A DNA stretch of 64,000 bases from Eubacteriales bacterium (GCA_030531505.1 JAUNNH010000003.1:1-64000), one strand, 5' to 3'. Positions 36,035-45,236 are shown, counted from the first letter of the stretch. Translations and numbers: made by a program. Notes: generated from the letters alone by a model not told the origin.

Positions 36035-36481
36035 ATGGAACGGGAAGACTATATGCGCCTCGCGCTGGATTTGGCGCGAGAGGCGGCGGCAAACGGCGAG
36101 GTGCCGGTCGGCTGCGTGATCGCGGGGCCGGACGGAGCGGTGATCGGCCGCGGCCGCAACCGCCGCGAGGAGACGGGAGATGCCACCGCCCACGCCGAGA
36201 TCGAGGCGATCCGCGAGGCCTGCGCCGCGCGCGGCAACTGGCGGCTGGACGACTGCACGCTCTATGTGACGCTCGAGCCCTGCCCCATGTGCACGGGAGC
36301 GATCATCAACGCTCGCGTCCCGACGCTCGTCTTCGGCGCGCGTGAGGAGCTCAGCGGGTCCTGCGGCAGCGTGATCGACCTGTTTCAGGAGCGCTACGGC
36401 CACCGCCCGGCGGTCTACGCCGGCGTGCTGAGGGAGGCCTGTGCCGCGCTCCTGCGGGACTTCTTCCGGGAGAGACGGTAG
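36035..36481 (+). CDS. tadA: tRNA-specific adenosine deaminase
   Basis: Deaminates adenosine-34 of tRNA-Arg(ACG) to inosine. 148 residues of the cytidine-deaminase fold, with zinc ligands in TAHAEIEAIREA (HAE, ~53-55) and LEPCPMCTGAI (PCxxC, ~83-87). The MRLALDLAREAAANGEVPVGCVI start is typical. The ATG follows AAAGGAGAG. It is bounded by hairpins and stands alone on the plus strand. Confidence 0.95.
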   Translation: MEREDYMRLALDLAREAAANGEVPVGCVIAGPDGAVIGRGRNRREETGDATAHAEIEAIREACAARGNWRLDDCTLYVTLEPCPMCTGAIINARVPTLVFGAREELSGSCGSVIDLFQERYGHRPAVYAGVLREACAALLRDFFRERR

Positions 36482-36494
36482 ACAACAGAGAACA

Positions 36495-36532
36495 AACAGC
36501 CGGGAGCGTTTGAACGCTCCCGGCTGTTCCTA
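36495..36532. terminator. Bidirectional terminator
   Basis: Perfect 16-bp stem AACAGCCGGGAGCGTT / AACGCTCCCGGCTGTT, 2-nt loop, between tadA and the converging GNAT gene. Confidence 0.9.
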
Positions 36533-36534
36533 TA

Positions 36535-37311
36535 TCAGTCAAAGGCCAGGTTCCAGACTGTGCCCGGGGGAAAGGGCCGGTCGGCGGCGAGGAAGGGCGT
36601 CCCCTCGTCCGCGCAGCTGAGCAGCCGCGCCTTTTCACAGCCCAGATGGGCGGCGACGGCGGCGGCGATCTGCTCCGGCTCCGGTCCGAGAGCCTCACGC
36701 ACCAGCGCATATCCGTCCTCTGACCCGGCAGCAGCGATGCCATCCCCCACGGCGTAGAGGTCCCCGCCGAAGCAGCGGCAGTTTTCGGCCTCGTAGCTCA
36801 TGGCCGCCGCGCCGCAGCGCAGATGCGGCCGCGCGCCGAGGAGCGCGTCGCGCCGCTCTTCGTAAGCCTCCGGCGGGATCGGCCGCACGGGGAGCGAGGG
36901 AGACGCCGGGATCTCCCGGCACTGCCGGTACAGTGCGGGCTGCACGCCGAGGATGCGCGCATACCAGCCGAAGAGCGAGGGCTCGGCCGGGGCGGTGCAG
37001 CGATAGCGGGCGCCGCGCCGCACCCCCTCCTCGAAGCAGGCCCGGCTGAGATCGGCCCCGAGACCGCGGCCGCGTGCCTCCGGGCGCACCGCCACCGCAT
37101 AGAGATAGCCGCACTTCTCCCCGGCAAGCTCCAGCGCGTCGATCCAATAGGCCGCGCCGAGGACCTCCCCCGCCTCCACGGCCGCGAAGCCGCAGCCGTA
37201 TGCCGGGAGCTGCTCCAGGAAACGCGCCGGGAGCTCCGGCGGGTCGCCGAAGACCTCATGCCAGAGCGTAATGAGCCCGGCGGGCTCGACCTGAAAAACG
37301 CTCTCAATCAT
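36535..37311 (-). CDS. GNAT-family N-acetyltransferase
   Basis: 258 residues. The N-terminal half is a GNAT domain with the acetyl-CoA loop AVRPEARGRGLGADLSRACF (~72-92) and an AEPSLFGWYARILG segment. The C-terminal ~110 residues form a second, poorly conserved unit. Last gene of the cca-UDG-DUF2156-GNAT operon; its start overlaps the DUF2156 stop by 8 nt. The two neighbouring acyltransferase-like genes may act on related substrates. No substrate is deduced. Confidence 0.85.
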   Translation of the reverse strand: MIESVFQVEPAGLITLWHEVFGDPPELPARFLEQLPAYGCGFAAVEAGEVLGAAYWIDALELAGEKCGYLYAVAVRPEARGRGLGADLSRACFEEGVRRGARYRCTAPAEPSLFGWYARILGVQPALYRQCREIPASPSLPVRPIPPEAYEERRDALLGARPHLRCGAAAMSYEAENCRCFGGDLYAVGDGIAAAGSEDGYALVREALGPEPEQIAAAVAAHLGCEKARLLSCADEGTPFLAADRPFPPGTVWNLAFD

Positions 37312-38206
37312 CGTTCCACCTGGCCAGGTATTTCTCCACCATCCCTACGGGCTTATAGGACAGCTTGGACTGGCGCAGCGGCTCGAGCCCCATGTCGTCC
37401 TCACGGTTCATATAGCGGAGCGTGGGATGCTTTTCCATCAGCATGCGTGTGAGTTCCCGGCAGACCATCGGATAGGCCCCGTTGAGATCGATCTGCGCCT
37501 TTTCGAAATGCACGTCAAAGGTGTCGGCGCTGCACATCTCCCCGAGGGAGAAGCCGACGATCTTCCCGTTGGCGAAGAGGACGCCGCCCTCCAGCCCCAG
37601 CCACTCATAAGCGGCGAAGGCGCGGATGATCGCGTCGTGCTCGTAGGCCACGCTCGGGTCGAGGCGCTCGCTGTTCTGCTCGCTCCAGACGTCGAGCATG
37701 TCGAGGCAGCCCGGGATCAGGTCGTAGCTCAGAGGCCGGAACTCCCAGTCGTTCTCTGCCTCAAAGCGGTTACAGTGGTTCTTCTTCCCGTGCAGGGACT
37801 TGCCGGAATAGCTCGCGAGCTTTTCAGCAAGATAGAGATAATCCCAGTTGTCCTGTTCCGGGGTGTAGGTAAAGCGACCGGGGTACTCCGCGTCCAGGTG
37901 CAGCCGATGCGCGGGCGTGATGCCGCGGATGACGAGCGGATAGCCGCGCTCGGCGGCAAAGGCGCGCAGCGCCTCGATCGCCGGGCGCAGCGGACCCGAG
38001 CCGATGGGGAAGACGAAAGCCGGATGCCCGTCGTAGCGGAGCTTGGTCAGCATGCGGTCCCCGCAGCGGGCGATCAGCTGGCGATAGTGCTTGTCCCAGA
38101 TATAGATATTGCCGAAGTTGTAGTCCGCGCTGGGACTGTCCTCCGCGAAGACGATCTCGTCCACCCAGGGCTTGTCGCAAAGCGTAACGGTCTTAAAGGG
38201 TATCAT
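37304..38206 (-). CDS. DUF2156-type (phosphatidylglycerol lysyltransferase-like) protein
   Basis: 300 residues. It shows the GNAT-like duplicated fold of DUF2156 proteins: FAEDSPSADYNFGNIYIW near the start, KNHCNRFEAENDWEFRPL in the middle, and a C-terminal YMNREDDMGLEPLRQSKLSYKPV that is conserved in the family. Related proteins transfer amino-acyl groups to lipids or peptides. No membrane region is present, unlike MprF. The start overlaps the UDG stop by 14 nt. The ribosome binding site is weak, so translation is probably coupled. Confidence 0.85.
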   Translation of the reverse strand: MIPFKTVTLCDKPWVDEIVFAEDSPSADYNFGNIYIWDKHYRQLIARCGDRMLTKLRYDGHPAFVFPIGSGPLRPAIEALRAFAAERGYPLVIRGITPAHRLHLDAEYPGRFTYTPEQDNWDYLYLAEKLASYSGKSLHGKKNHCNRFEAENDWEFRPLSYDLIPGCLDMLDVWSEQNSERLDPSVAYEHDAIIRAFAAYEWLGLEGGVLFANGKIVGFSLGEMCSADTFDVHFEKAQIDLNGAYPMVCRELTRMLMEKHPTLRYMNREDDMGLEPLRQSKLSYKPVGMVEKYLARWNDD

Positions 38207-38780
38207 AGCGTATCTCGGTGTTCGGGCAGCCTGCCCGGATCTCCTTTCTCAGTTCACGCAGGTCCATAAAAGCCTCCGGCCGCTTCGAGGGGTCCCGCAG
38301 CAGTGCGGAGGGATGGTAGGTGGCCATGATGCGCCGGCCGTCGCGCTCGAACCACTGCCCGTGCTCACGCATGATGCGGAAGCCCGGGTCGATGAGCGCC
38401 ATGGCGGCGATGCGCCCGAGGCAGACGATGAGCTTCGGCTGCAGCAGCGCGATCTGCCGGTCGAGCCAAGTGCGGCAGGCGGCCTGCTCGTCGGGCTGCG
38501 GGTCACGGTTGTGCGGCGGGCGGCATTTGACGACGTTGGCAATATAAATACGGCTGCGGTCCAGCCCGATCATGGCGAGCATGTCATCCAGCAGCTTCCC
38601 GGCCGGACCGACAAAGGGTTCGCCCTGTTTGTCCTCCTGCTCGCCGGGACCCTCCCCGACAAAGAGGACCTCCGCCCTCTCGCTGCCCACGCCGAAGACC
38701 AGATTCGTGCGTGTTTCAGCGAGGGGACAGCCACGGCAGCCGGCGCAGTCCATTTTCAGCGCTTCCCAGGTGTCGCTCAT
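38193..38780 (-). CDS. Uracil-DNA glycosylase, family 4
   Basis: 195 residues. Removes uracil from DNA. Motif 1 is VGEGPGEQEDKQGEPFVGPAGKLLD, and motif 2 near the C-terminus is ATYHPSALLR. The [4Fe-4S] ligands of family 4 are visible: CAGCRGCPL at the N-terminus (C-x2-C) and CRP..CRTW later. The ATG overlaps the cca stop (ATGA). The operon context with the tRNA end-maturation gene cca is common in Clostridia. Confidence 0.92.
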   Translation of the reverse strand: MSDTWEALKMDCAGCRGCPLAETRTNLVFGVGSERAEVLFVGEGPGEQEDKQGEPFVGPAGKLLDDMLAMIGLDRSRIYIANVVKCRPPHNRDPQPDEQAACRTWLDRQIALLQPKLIVCLGRIAAMALIDPGFRIMREHGQWFERDGRRIMATYHPSALLRDPSKRPEAFMDLRELRKEIRAGCPNTEIRYDTL

Positions 38781-39970
38781 TCCTCGCTCCCCCCTCCGGC
38801 CAGACTCAGCAGCAGCTCACGGCGGTTGTTCTCCGGGTACTCCATCACATATTCCAGCAGGAATTCCAGCATCTCTCCGAGATCCCGGCCCCGGAGACCC
38901 AGACTCAGCAGATCGTCCCCGGTGATCGCGAGATGCTTGAGGGAGAAACACTCCCCGCTGCGCAGCACCGCGCGCAGCGCCCTCGCGCTCTGCCCGCCCC
39001 AGAGAGCGTCGCTCACGGCGGCGGCGCAGCTCACGCCGGGCACATCCCAGGCATGCAGGGCTTTCTTCCAGCCGAGCGGCGTCTCCGGCAGCGGCGCGCG
39101 CAGCAGCTCCTCCGCGGCGGCGCAGCAGCGGATGCTGCGTGTGTCGAGGCGCAGGGCCCGCAGAAATTCCTCCACCGAGGCGATGCAGCCCAGACGCCGG
39201 AGCAGCACGGCCAGCCCCGCCCAGCGATAGAGCGGGCGGCGCGGCAGCCGGTGCAGACGGCGCCAGATCGCACCCCCGGCGGGCCGGTCCAGCAGATAGG
39301 CGTCCAGCAGCCCCATCTCCATCAGGGGATGCACGGTCTCCGGCGCGTCGGTGAGCAGCATCTTTTCGAGTTCCTCGCGTACCCGCTCCGCTGCGAGTGA
39401 GGCGGCCAGCGGCGCCTTCTCCTGAATGGCGAGCAGGGTGTTGATCTCGATCGTGAAGCCGAGCTTTGCGGAGAAGCGCAGGGCGCGCAGCATCCGCAGC
39501 GCGTCCTCTTCAAAGCGCAGCGCGGGCTCCCCCACGCAGCGGATCCGCTTTTCCCGGATATCGGCCACGCCGCCGAAGGGATCGGCCAGCAGGCCATCCG
39601 CTGCGAGGGCGATGGCGTTCATGGTGAAGTCGCGCCGGCTCAGGTCCTCCGTGAGCTCCCCGACAAAGGCGACCCGGTCCGGGTGCCGGTGGTCGGCGTA
39701 GGCGCTCTCCGTGCGGAAGGTGGTCACCTCCACCTGATGCGAGCCGAGCACGACCGTGACGGTTCCGTGCTGGATCCCCGTGGGGCGAGAGCCCGGAAAC
39801 AGCGCCAGCACCTGCTCCGGCCGCGCGGCCGTGCAGATATCCCAGTCATGCGGCCGCTTCTCCAGCAGCATATCCCGCACACAGCCGCCCACGAGGTAGG
39901 CCGGAAAGCCATGCCCCTGCAGCGTGAACAGGATCTGCCGGACATATTTGGGCGGGGTAATGGCCGCCAT
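38777..39970 (-). CDS. cca: CCA tRNA nucleotidyltransferase
   Basis: Adds the 3' CCA to tRNAs (or builds part of it). The polymerase-beta-like head has VGGCVRDMLLEKRPHDWDI with the catalytic Asp pair, then RRDFTMNAIALAADGLLADPFGG and RCVGEPALRFEEDALRMLRALRF. The latter two are diagnostic for class II enzymes. The C-terminal ~200 residues are the neck/tail region. 397 residues. First gene of a four-gene overlapping operon. Confidence 0.95.
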   Translation of the reverse strand: MAAITPPKYVRQILFTLQGHGFPAYLVGGCVRDMLLEKRPHDWDICTAARPEQVLALFPGSRPTGIQHGTVTVVLGSHQVEVTTFRTESAYADHRHPDRVAFVGELTEDLSRRDFTMNAIALAADGLLADPFGGVADIREKRIRCVGEPALRFEEDALRMLRALRFSAKLGFTIEINTLLAIQEKAPLAASLAAERVREELEKMLLTDAPETVHPLMEMGLLDAYLLDRPAGGAIWRRLHRLPRRPLYRWAGLAVLLRRLGCIASVEEFLRALRLDTRSIRCCAAAEELLRAPLPETPLGWKKALHAWDVPGVSCAAAVSDALWGGQSARALRAVLRSGECFSLKHLAITGDDLLSLGLRGRDLGEMLEFLLEYVMEYPENNRRELLLSLAGGGSEE

Positions 39971-40028
39971 AACACCGATCCTCTCTTCTCATCATAGAAT
40001 AGGAGGCCCGCTTCCAGGGAGAAATCCC

Positions 40029-40057
40029 TTGCAATCAATGCCTACCTATAGTATAAT
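40029..40057 (+). promoter_or_regulatory. murC promoter
   Basis: TTGCAA (40029-40034), a 17-nt spacer, TATAAT (40052-40057), about 95 nt before murC. Confidence 0.85.
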
Positions 40058-40152
40058 CTGCTTTGAGTTTTCCCTTATTTTGTATTGTATCATCTCTCCT
40101 CTGCGAGTTCAAGTAGAATTACCGACGGGTAAAAATCCGAGGAGCTGTTAAT

Positions 40153-41520
40153 ATGACAGATTTTTCCAACTATCTCTCCCCCGGCCGCAAGGGCCACCTG
40201 GTCGGGATCGGCGGTGTGTCCATGTCCTCGCTGGCCGAGGTGCTGGCCGGCATGGGACTCACGATCACCGGATCTGATATGAACGAGGGCCCGAATGTCC
40301 TCTCCCTGCGGGAGAAGGGCATAGAGGTCCGTATCGGCCACCGGGCGGAGAACATCGATGCGGACACGGATTTCCTGGTCCGCACCGCCGCCGTGCACGA
40401 CGACAACCCCGAGATCATATGGGCCCATACGCATGATATCCCCGTCTTTGAGCGTACGCAGGCCTGGGGCGCCATCAGCCGGGATTACGCCAACGCCCTC
40501 TGTATCTCCGGCACCCATGGCAAGACCACGACCACCTCGATGTGCACGCACATCCTGATGGCCGCCGACCGCGACCCGACCGTCATGATCGGCGGGACCC
40601 TCCCGCTGCTGCACGCGGGGCACCGCGTCGGCCACGGCAACACCATCGTCATGGAGGCCTGCGAGTACTATAACTCCTTCCTCTCCTTCCACCCGACGGT
40701 GGCGGTGATTTTGAATATCGAGGCCGATCATCTGGACTTCTTCAAGGATCTGGCAGATGTGGAGCACTCCTTCCGCGCTTTTGCCGAGCGCGTACCGGAG
40801 GACGGATTCGTGGTCGCGAACCGCGACGATGAAAACACCATGGCGACCCTCGCAGGGCTCGACCGCAAGCTGATCACCTTCGGCCTCACGCCCGAGGCGG
40901 ACGTCTACGCCGAGAACCTCTGCTTCCTCGGCGCGAACACGACTTTCGACGTCATGTACCGGGGCAAGCTCTTCACCGACGTGACGCTGCATGTTCCCGG
41001 ACTGCACAATGTGAAAAACGCCCTGGCGGCCACCGCCGCTTCGATCTGCCTCGGCATCCGGCCCAACGCCGTGAAGTACGGCCTGGCCGGCTTCAACGGG
41101 GCGGGCCGCCGCTTCGAGTTCAAGGGGAAGTTCAACGGCGCGGACGTCTACGACGACTACGCCCACCATCCCGGCGAGCTGAAAGCGCTGCTCGATGCGG
41201 TGGAAAGGCTCAATTATCAGCGGACCGTGCTTGTCTTCCAGCCGCATACTTACAGCCGCACCGCGGCGCTCTTCGACGATTTCGTGGAGCAGCTCCGGCG
41301 CGCCGATGTGCTGCTGCTGGCGGAGATCTTCGCCGCCCGCGAGCAGAATACCATCGGCATCTCCTCGGCCGCGCTGGCCGAGCGCGTGGAGGGTGCGAGC
41401 TTTCTGCCGTCCTTCCAGGAGCTGGAGAACGCGCTGCGCGCCATGGCCCGGCCGGGGGATATCATCCTGACCGTCGGCGCCGGCGACGTCTATAAGATCG
41501 GCGAGAGTCTGGTCAAGTAA
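40153..41520 (+). CDS. murC: UDP-N-acetylmuramate-L-alanine ligase
   Basis: Adds L-alanine to UDP-MurNAc in peptidoglycan synthesis in the cytoplasm. The N-terminal Rossmann motif is GIGGVSMSSLAEVL, the ATP loop is SGTHGKTTTTSM (~115-125), the metal/substrate motif is EACEYYNSF, and the C-terminal domain contains YDDYAHHPGELKALL. 455 residues is normal. The ribosome binding site GAGGAG precedes the ATG. Monocistronic with its own promoter. Confidence 0.97.
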   Translation: MTDFSNYLSPGRKGHLVGIGGVSMSSLAEVLAGMGLTITGSDMNEGPNVLSLREKGIEVRIGHRAENIDADTDFLVRTAAVHDDNPEIIWAHTHDIPVFERTQAWGAISRDYANALCISGTHGKTTTTSMCTHILMAADRDPTVMIGGTLPLLHAGHRVGHGNTIVMEACEYYNSFLSFHPTVAVILNIEADHLDFFKDLADVEHSFRAFAERVPEDGFVVANRDDENTMATLAGLDRKLITFGLTPEADVYAENLCFLGANTTFDVMYRGKLFTDVTLHVPGLHNVKNALAATAASICLGIRPNAVKYGLAGFNGAGRRFEFKGKFNGADVYDDYAHHPGELKALLDAVERLNYQRTVLVFQPHTYSRTAALFDDFVEQLRRADVLLLAEIFAAREQNTIGISSAALAERVEGASFLPSFQELENALRAMARPGDIILTVGAGDVYKIGESLVK

Positions 41521-41524
41521 AGGC

Positions 41525-41557
41525 ACAGGGGGCCGGGATCTTTCCCGGCTCCCCTGT
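41525..41557. terminator. Bidirectional terminator of murC and the LexA-like gene
   Basis: Stem ACAGGGGGCCGGGA / TCCCGGCTCCCCTGT with one bulge and a TCTT loop. It touches the stop codon of the converging gene. Confidence 0.8.
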
Positions 41558-42255
41558 CAGGCTGTCAGCACCTTGCCCAGCACGCGCAGCGGCAGGGCGT
41601 CGGATATGAGGATGTCGTCATAGCGCGGGTTGAGAGAGTGGAGTGCGACGCGCCCGTCGCGCGCCACGAGCTGCTTGAGATAGGCATTTCCGTCGTAGAG
41701 GAAGATGCCGAATTCCCCGGTCATGAGACTGCGCTGCTGCCGTACCCAGACAGTCTGCCCGCTGTGAAAGCGCGGCTCCATGCTGTCGCCGGACACGCGC
41801 ACCCCGAAGTTGGAGCCCTCGGGCACCTCGGCGCCGACCTCCACCATCTCGTAATCCTCCCCGTCGAGGAATTGCCCGGTGCCGGCGGAGACGGCCAGGG
41901 AATACAGCGGCAGCCGCCGCAGCGGCACCACCTCCTGTACCGGAGACCGCAGAGCAAAACGCCCGCTCTCCCGCAGCAGCTGGATATACTCCTGGGCCAG
42001 GCGCCGCCCTTCGGGATTGAGACCGGAGAGGAGCCCCGCGCGCCCGCCGGAGAACTCGCCCCGGACATCCGCGATTTCCAGCACCTCGCAGAGCGTCAGA
42101 AATTGCCGGGCATTCGGCTGTGTCATATCCTTTTCCCACTTGCTGACCGCCTGATTGCTCACCTCGCAGCCAAGCTCCGTGAGCCGCTGGGCCAGTTCAA
42201 CCTGGCTCAGCCCGCATGCCCTGCGGCGTGCGGCGAGAACTTCTCCGATCCGCAT
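41557..42255 (-). CDS. HTH-S24 (LexA/CI-like) repressor
   Basis: 232 residues. N-terminal XRE helix-turn-helix (LAARRRACGLSQVELAQRLT..SNQAVSKWEKD). The C-terminal S24 peptidase domain has the catalytic Ser in VSGDSMEPRF (~138) and Lys in NAYLKQLVA (~180). The Ser/Lys pair predicts self-cleavage under DNA-damage or other RecA-type stimuli. It has an N-terminus different from LexA proper. The ATG at 42255 follows GAGGAGGG. An 8-bp inverted repeat around its own -10 suggests autoregulation. Confidence 0.88.
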   Translation of the reverse strand: MRIGEVLAARRRACGLSQVELAQRLTELGCEVSNQAVSKWEKDMTQPNARQFLTLCEVLEIADVRGEFSGGRAGLLSGLNPEGRRLAQEYIQLLRESGRFALRSPVQEVVPLRRLPLYSLAVSAGTGQFLDGEDYEMVEVGAEVPEGSNFGVRVSGDSMEPRFHSGQTVWVRQQRSLMTGEFGIFLYDGNAYLKQLVARDGRVALHSLNPRYDDILISDALPLRVLGKVLTA

Positions 42256-42281
42256 TCGGATTCCCTCCTCAAAATCTCTTA

Positions 42282-42318
42282 ATAAGAAAATTATAAACCA
42301 TTTCTTATCTGAATACAA
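42282..42318 (-). promoter_or_regulatory. Promoter/operator of the S24 repressor
   Basis: Minus-strand TTGTAT (42313-42318), a 17-nt spacer, TATAAT (42290-42295). ATAAGAAA (42282-42289) and TTTCTTAT (42301-42308) are exact inverted copies that flank the -10. Confidence 0.7.
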
Positions 42319-42442
42319 GAGCTTTTTAGGCAATTGTATCGCTTTGCCAAAATATCGCGCAGATTTTGACCTTTGGGCTGGTAATCCACGGGGGTTTTGT
42401 TGTATAATTATGTGAACGAAAGGAAGGGAAGTGGACGCCTCC

Positions 42443-43117
42443 ATGAAACATATCTCCCATACCAGACAGACGCGTTCCCGTATTTTTGCCGCCGCCGTGG
42501 CGCTGATGCTGCTCGCCGGCATCGCGTGCCCTGCCGCAAGTGCGAGCGCGGACAGCCTTCTGTCCACCTATAAGGATGAGATCGCAGACGCGATCGTGAC
42601 GGTCCGGGAAAACCTGGGAAGCCTGGAAGAGGACCTGGCGGCGATCCAGCAGGAGGTCGCGGCCCGTGAAGCGGCAAAGCAGGCAGCCTCCGGCGAGCCC
42701 GCGAAGTCCGGAGAAGCGGGTGAATCCGGCGAGGAAAGCAGTCCTGCGAATCAGCAGGAAGGCCTGGTGGACGTCAACGTCTCCGATATCCACGACATTG
42801 AGTCGTCGGTGGATGTCAAGCACGATATCACCGTCGACAACGATTTCCTCAACGATAACTCGATCGAGCATGACTGGGCCGTGAATGTGGACAATTCCCG
42901 CTTCAACAACAACACGATCATCCGCATTCGCGAGACGACCCCGACCCGCACGCCGGTGACGCCCTCCAATCCCAGTACGACCACGACTGCGCCGAAGACG
43001 GGTGATCTGAACAACATTGTTGTCTGGATCGTGATCATTGCCGTGAGCGCACTGGCGATCGCGGCCATCGCGTATCTGCTGCTTCGCAAGAAGGGCAAGA
43101 AGAGTAAGAGAAAATAA
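42443..43117 (+). CDS. Sortase-type cell-wall anchored protein
   Basis: About 224 residues. Signal peptide (~1-36, ending ASASA). Coiled-coil-like Glu/Ala region (~45-100), then a DVNVSDIHDIESSVDVKHD segment and a Thr/Pro linker. The C-terminus has the sorting signal APKTGD (an LPxTG variant), a 20-residue hydrophobic helix and a KKGKKSKRK tail, so it should be attached to peptidoglycan by a sortase. The start is uncertain: ATG 42443 or GTG 42431 (nearer to AAGGAAGGG). No adhesin domain is recognised. Confidence 0.8.
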   Translation: MKHISHTRQTRSRIFAAAVALMLLAGIACPAASASADSLLSTYKDEIADAIVTVRENLGSLEEDLAAIQQEVAAREAAKQAASGEPAKSGEAGESGEESSPANQQEGLVDVNVSDIHDIESSVDVKHDITVDNDFLNDNSIEHDWAVNVDNSRFNNNTIIRIRETTPTRTPVTPSNPSTTTTAPKTGDLNNIVVWIVIIAVSALAIAAIAYLLLRKKGKKSKRK

Positions 43118-43138
43118 CGGAAAGTAAACGAACCGCAG

Positions 43139-43170
43139 ACGGAGAGAGGAAATCCTCTCTCCGTCTTTCT
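43139..43170 (+). terminator. Terminator of the surface-protein gene
   Basis: Stem ACGGAGAGAGGA / TCCTCTCTCCGT with an AA loop, followed by CTTTCT. Confidence 0.85.
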
Positions 43171-43176
43171 CACATG

Positions 43177-43206
43177 AAAAGGCCCGCCTCCCGGAGGCGG
43201 GCCTTT
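43177..43206 (-). terminator. Terminator of clcA
   Basis: Stem AAAGGCCCGCCTCC / GGAGGCGGGCCTTT. The outgoing minus strand ends in TTTT. Confidence 0.85.
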
Positions 43207-43221
43207 CTGTCTGCGCAAGCT

Positions 43222-44475
43222 TTATTTCGCGTGAATGTTGATGAACTCGGCCTTGAGTTTCGAGTACATGATCTTCTGGCTCGAATACAGGCCGAAGTAT
43301 CCGGAGAGCATGTAGGAGATGCCGCAGGCAAGCGCAAAATACACGAGCTCGGTCGAGCCGAAGAGCTCCACGCTCAGCAGGATCGAGGCGAGCGGGCAGT
43401 TGACCGCGCCGCAGAACACAGCTACCAGACCGATCGCCGCGGCAAAGCCCGCGGGGATGCCGAGCAGGGAACCGAGGAAACAGCCGAAGGTCGCGCCGAC
43501 GAAGAAGCAGGGGACCACCTCGCCGCCTTTATAGCCGGTGCCGAGGGTCAGCGCGGTGAAGAGGAGCTTCCAGAAAAACGCGTCGGGCCGCGCGACGCCC
43601 TCCTCAATGGCGCGCGTAATGACGTCCATGCCCGCGCCGTTATAATCGTTCGTGCCGAGCAGCAGCGTCAGCGCCACGATCGCGCAGCCGCCCGCGATCA
43701 CACGGACAAAGTCGTTGGGGATTTTCCGGGAGAGCAGATGTTCCGTGCCGTGCATGACGAGGCAGAACAGGATGCTCACGACAGCGCAGCCCAGGGCGAG
43801 GACGGCGACCTTGAGGACCATCACCGCATGGACCGGATAGACCGTCACCAGAAAGCGCGTGGGAGCGATGCCGAAAAAGACGGAGATCTGCAGAGCAAGG
43901 AGGGAGGCCACCAGGCAGGGGACCAGAGCGGAGTAGTAAAGGATGCCGACGGAGATGACCTCGAGCGCAAAGACCGTTGCGGTGAGGGGCGTGCCGAAGA
44001 GAGCGGCGAAGACCGCGCTCATGCCCGAGAGCGTCGCGATGCGCATGTCCTTGTCATCGAGACGGAAGAGCCGGCCGACGTAATTCCCGAGACCGCCGCC
44101 GATCTGGAGCGCCGCGCCCTCACGCCCGGCGCTGCCGCCGAAAAGATGCGTGATGACCGTCGCGAGATAGATGGTCGGGACGAGCGTGAGCGGGACCCGA
44201 TCCCCGAAATGGATGGAGTCGATGATGGTGTTGGTATTCTTGTTTTCGGTCCGGAACAGGTGATAGACGAGACCGATCAGGCAGCCTGCCGCGGGCAGCA
44301 GGAAGAGCAGCCAGGTGTGCTCTGCACGAAAGGATGCCGCCCAGCTTACGCTCAGATGAAAGGCGGATCCCACCAGCCCGCCGGCAATCCCCGTAACGAG
44401 CGCGATCAGCACCCACTTGCCGAAGCTGCGCAGATAATGCAGGATCTCTTTTGATTCTCGTTCGACCGTACTCAC
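43222..44475 (-). CDS. ClC-family chloride channel/antiporter
   Basis: 417 residues with many transmembrane helices. The ClC selectivity motif appears as GGSAGREGAALQIGGGLGNYVGRLFRL (GREGA in place of the common GREGP), with GTGYKGGEVVPCFFVGATFGC (GxFxP region as GGEVVP) and FCGAVNCPLASILLSVELFG. It moves chloride or similar anions in exchange for protons. GTG at 44475 is chosen because GGAGG lies 8 nt upstream; a longer reading from 44514 lacks a ribosome binding site. No CBS domain is present. Confidence 0.9.
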   Translation of the reverse strand: MSTVERESKEILHYLRSFGKWVLIALVTGIAGGLVGSAFHLSVSWAASFRAEHTWLLFLLPAAGCLIGLVYHLFRTENKNTNTIIDSIHFGDRVPLTLVPTIYLATVITHLFGGSAGREGAALQIGGGLGNYVGRLFRLDDKDMRIATLSGMSAVFAALFGTPLTATVFALEVISVGILYYSALVPCLVASLLALQISVFFGIAPTRFLVTVYPVHAVMVLKVAVLALGCAVVSILFCLVMHGTEHLLSRKIPNDFVRVIAGGCAIVALTLLLGTNDYNGAGMDVITRAIEEGVARPDAFFWKLLFTALTLGTGYKGGEVVPCFFVGATFGCFLGSLLGIPAGFAAAIGLVAVFCGAVNCPLASILLSVELFGSTELVYFALACGISYMLSGYFGLYSSQKIMYSKLKAEFINIHAK

Positions 44476-44636
44476 CGTCAAAGCCTCCAAAAAACCAAGC
44501 AAAGTTTTATGCACAACGCACAGTATAATACGGCGTCGCCCAAATTTCCACCCCTATTTACATAGAAAGCAGAGAAGATTTTCCTCTTCCTCCTGTCGGA
44601 TTTGGCTAATGGGAACGGAAGATCCTCCGTTCCCGT

Positions 44637-44665
44637 TTGACACATCAGGCTGTGCGGCATATAAT
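44637..44665 (+). promoter_or_regulatory. luxS promoter
   Basis: Consensus TTGACA (44637-44642), a 17-nt spacer, TATAAT (44660-44665). A GGGAACGGA / TCCGTTCCC hairpin (44611-44635) lies directly upstream of the -35. Confidence 0.9.
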
Positions 44666-44717
44666 GGCAATATCCTGGCGAAAAGCTTTTTGATACAGCG
44701 AAAGGAGACGATGGGAC

Positions 44718-45236
44718 TTGATACCGAGCTTTTCCGTTGACCACAGAGCCATTGTTCCCGGCATCTTTACCAGCCGGGTGGATGAGGTCGGCAGCGGTAT
44801 GGTCACGACCTATGATATACGCCTGACAAGGCCGAACAGGGAACCGGCGGTCGATGTGGGAGCGATGCACTCGCTTGAGCACATCATTGCCACCTTCCTG
44901 CGGAACGATCCCGATTGGAAGGACGAGATCATCTACTGGGGACCGATGGGCTGCCTGACCGGCTTTTACCTCATTCTCAAGGGCAATCGTGCTCCCCGGG
45001 AGATCTATGCGCTGATCCTCGCGGCATTCAGAGCGGTGGAGGATGCGCAGAGCGTTCCCGGCACCGCCCCGGAGAATTGCGGCCATTACCTCATGCACAA
45101 CCTGGGGATGGCAAAATGGTATGCGGCCAGATTTGCCGACTACCTTTCTGCAAACGCCGAGAATCCCGCGATCTTCGAGTATCCGAAAACAGAACGCCTT
45201 GTTACGGAGGATGGACAAGCGTTCTTCGATTCGTAA
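44718..45236 (+). CDS. luxS: S-ribosylhomocysteine lyase
   Basis: Splits S-ribosylhomocysteine into homocysteine and DPD, the AI-2 precursor, in recycling of the product of SAM methyl transfer. Iron-binding HxxEH is visible as MHSLEHIIATFLRN (~53-66), with the third ligand Cys in ENCGHYLMHNLGMAKWYA (~125). 172 residues is normal. The start is TTG 44718, 10 nt after AAAGGAG; the ATG at 44711 is out of frame. It fits functionally with metK and the ECF system. Confidence 0.95.
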   Translation: MIPSFSVDHRAIVPGIFTSRVDEVGSGMVTTYDIRLTRPNREPAVDVGAMHSLEHIIATFLRNDPDWKDEIIYWGPMGCLTGFYLILKGNRAPREIYALILAAFRAVEDAQSVPGTAPENCGHYLMHNLGMAKWYAARFADYLSANAENPAIFEYPKTERLVTEDGQAFFDS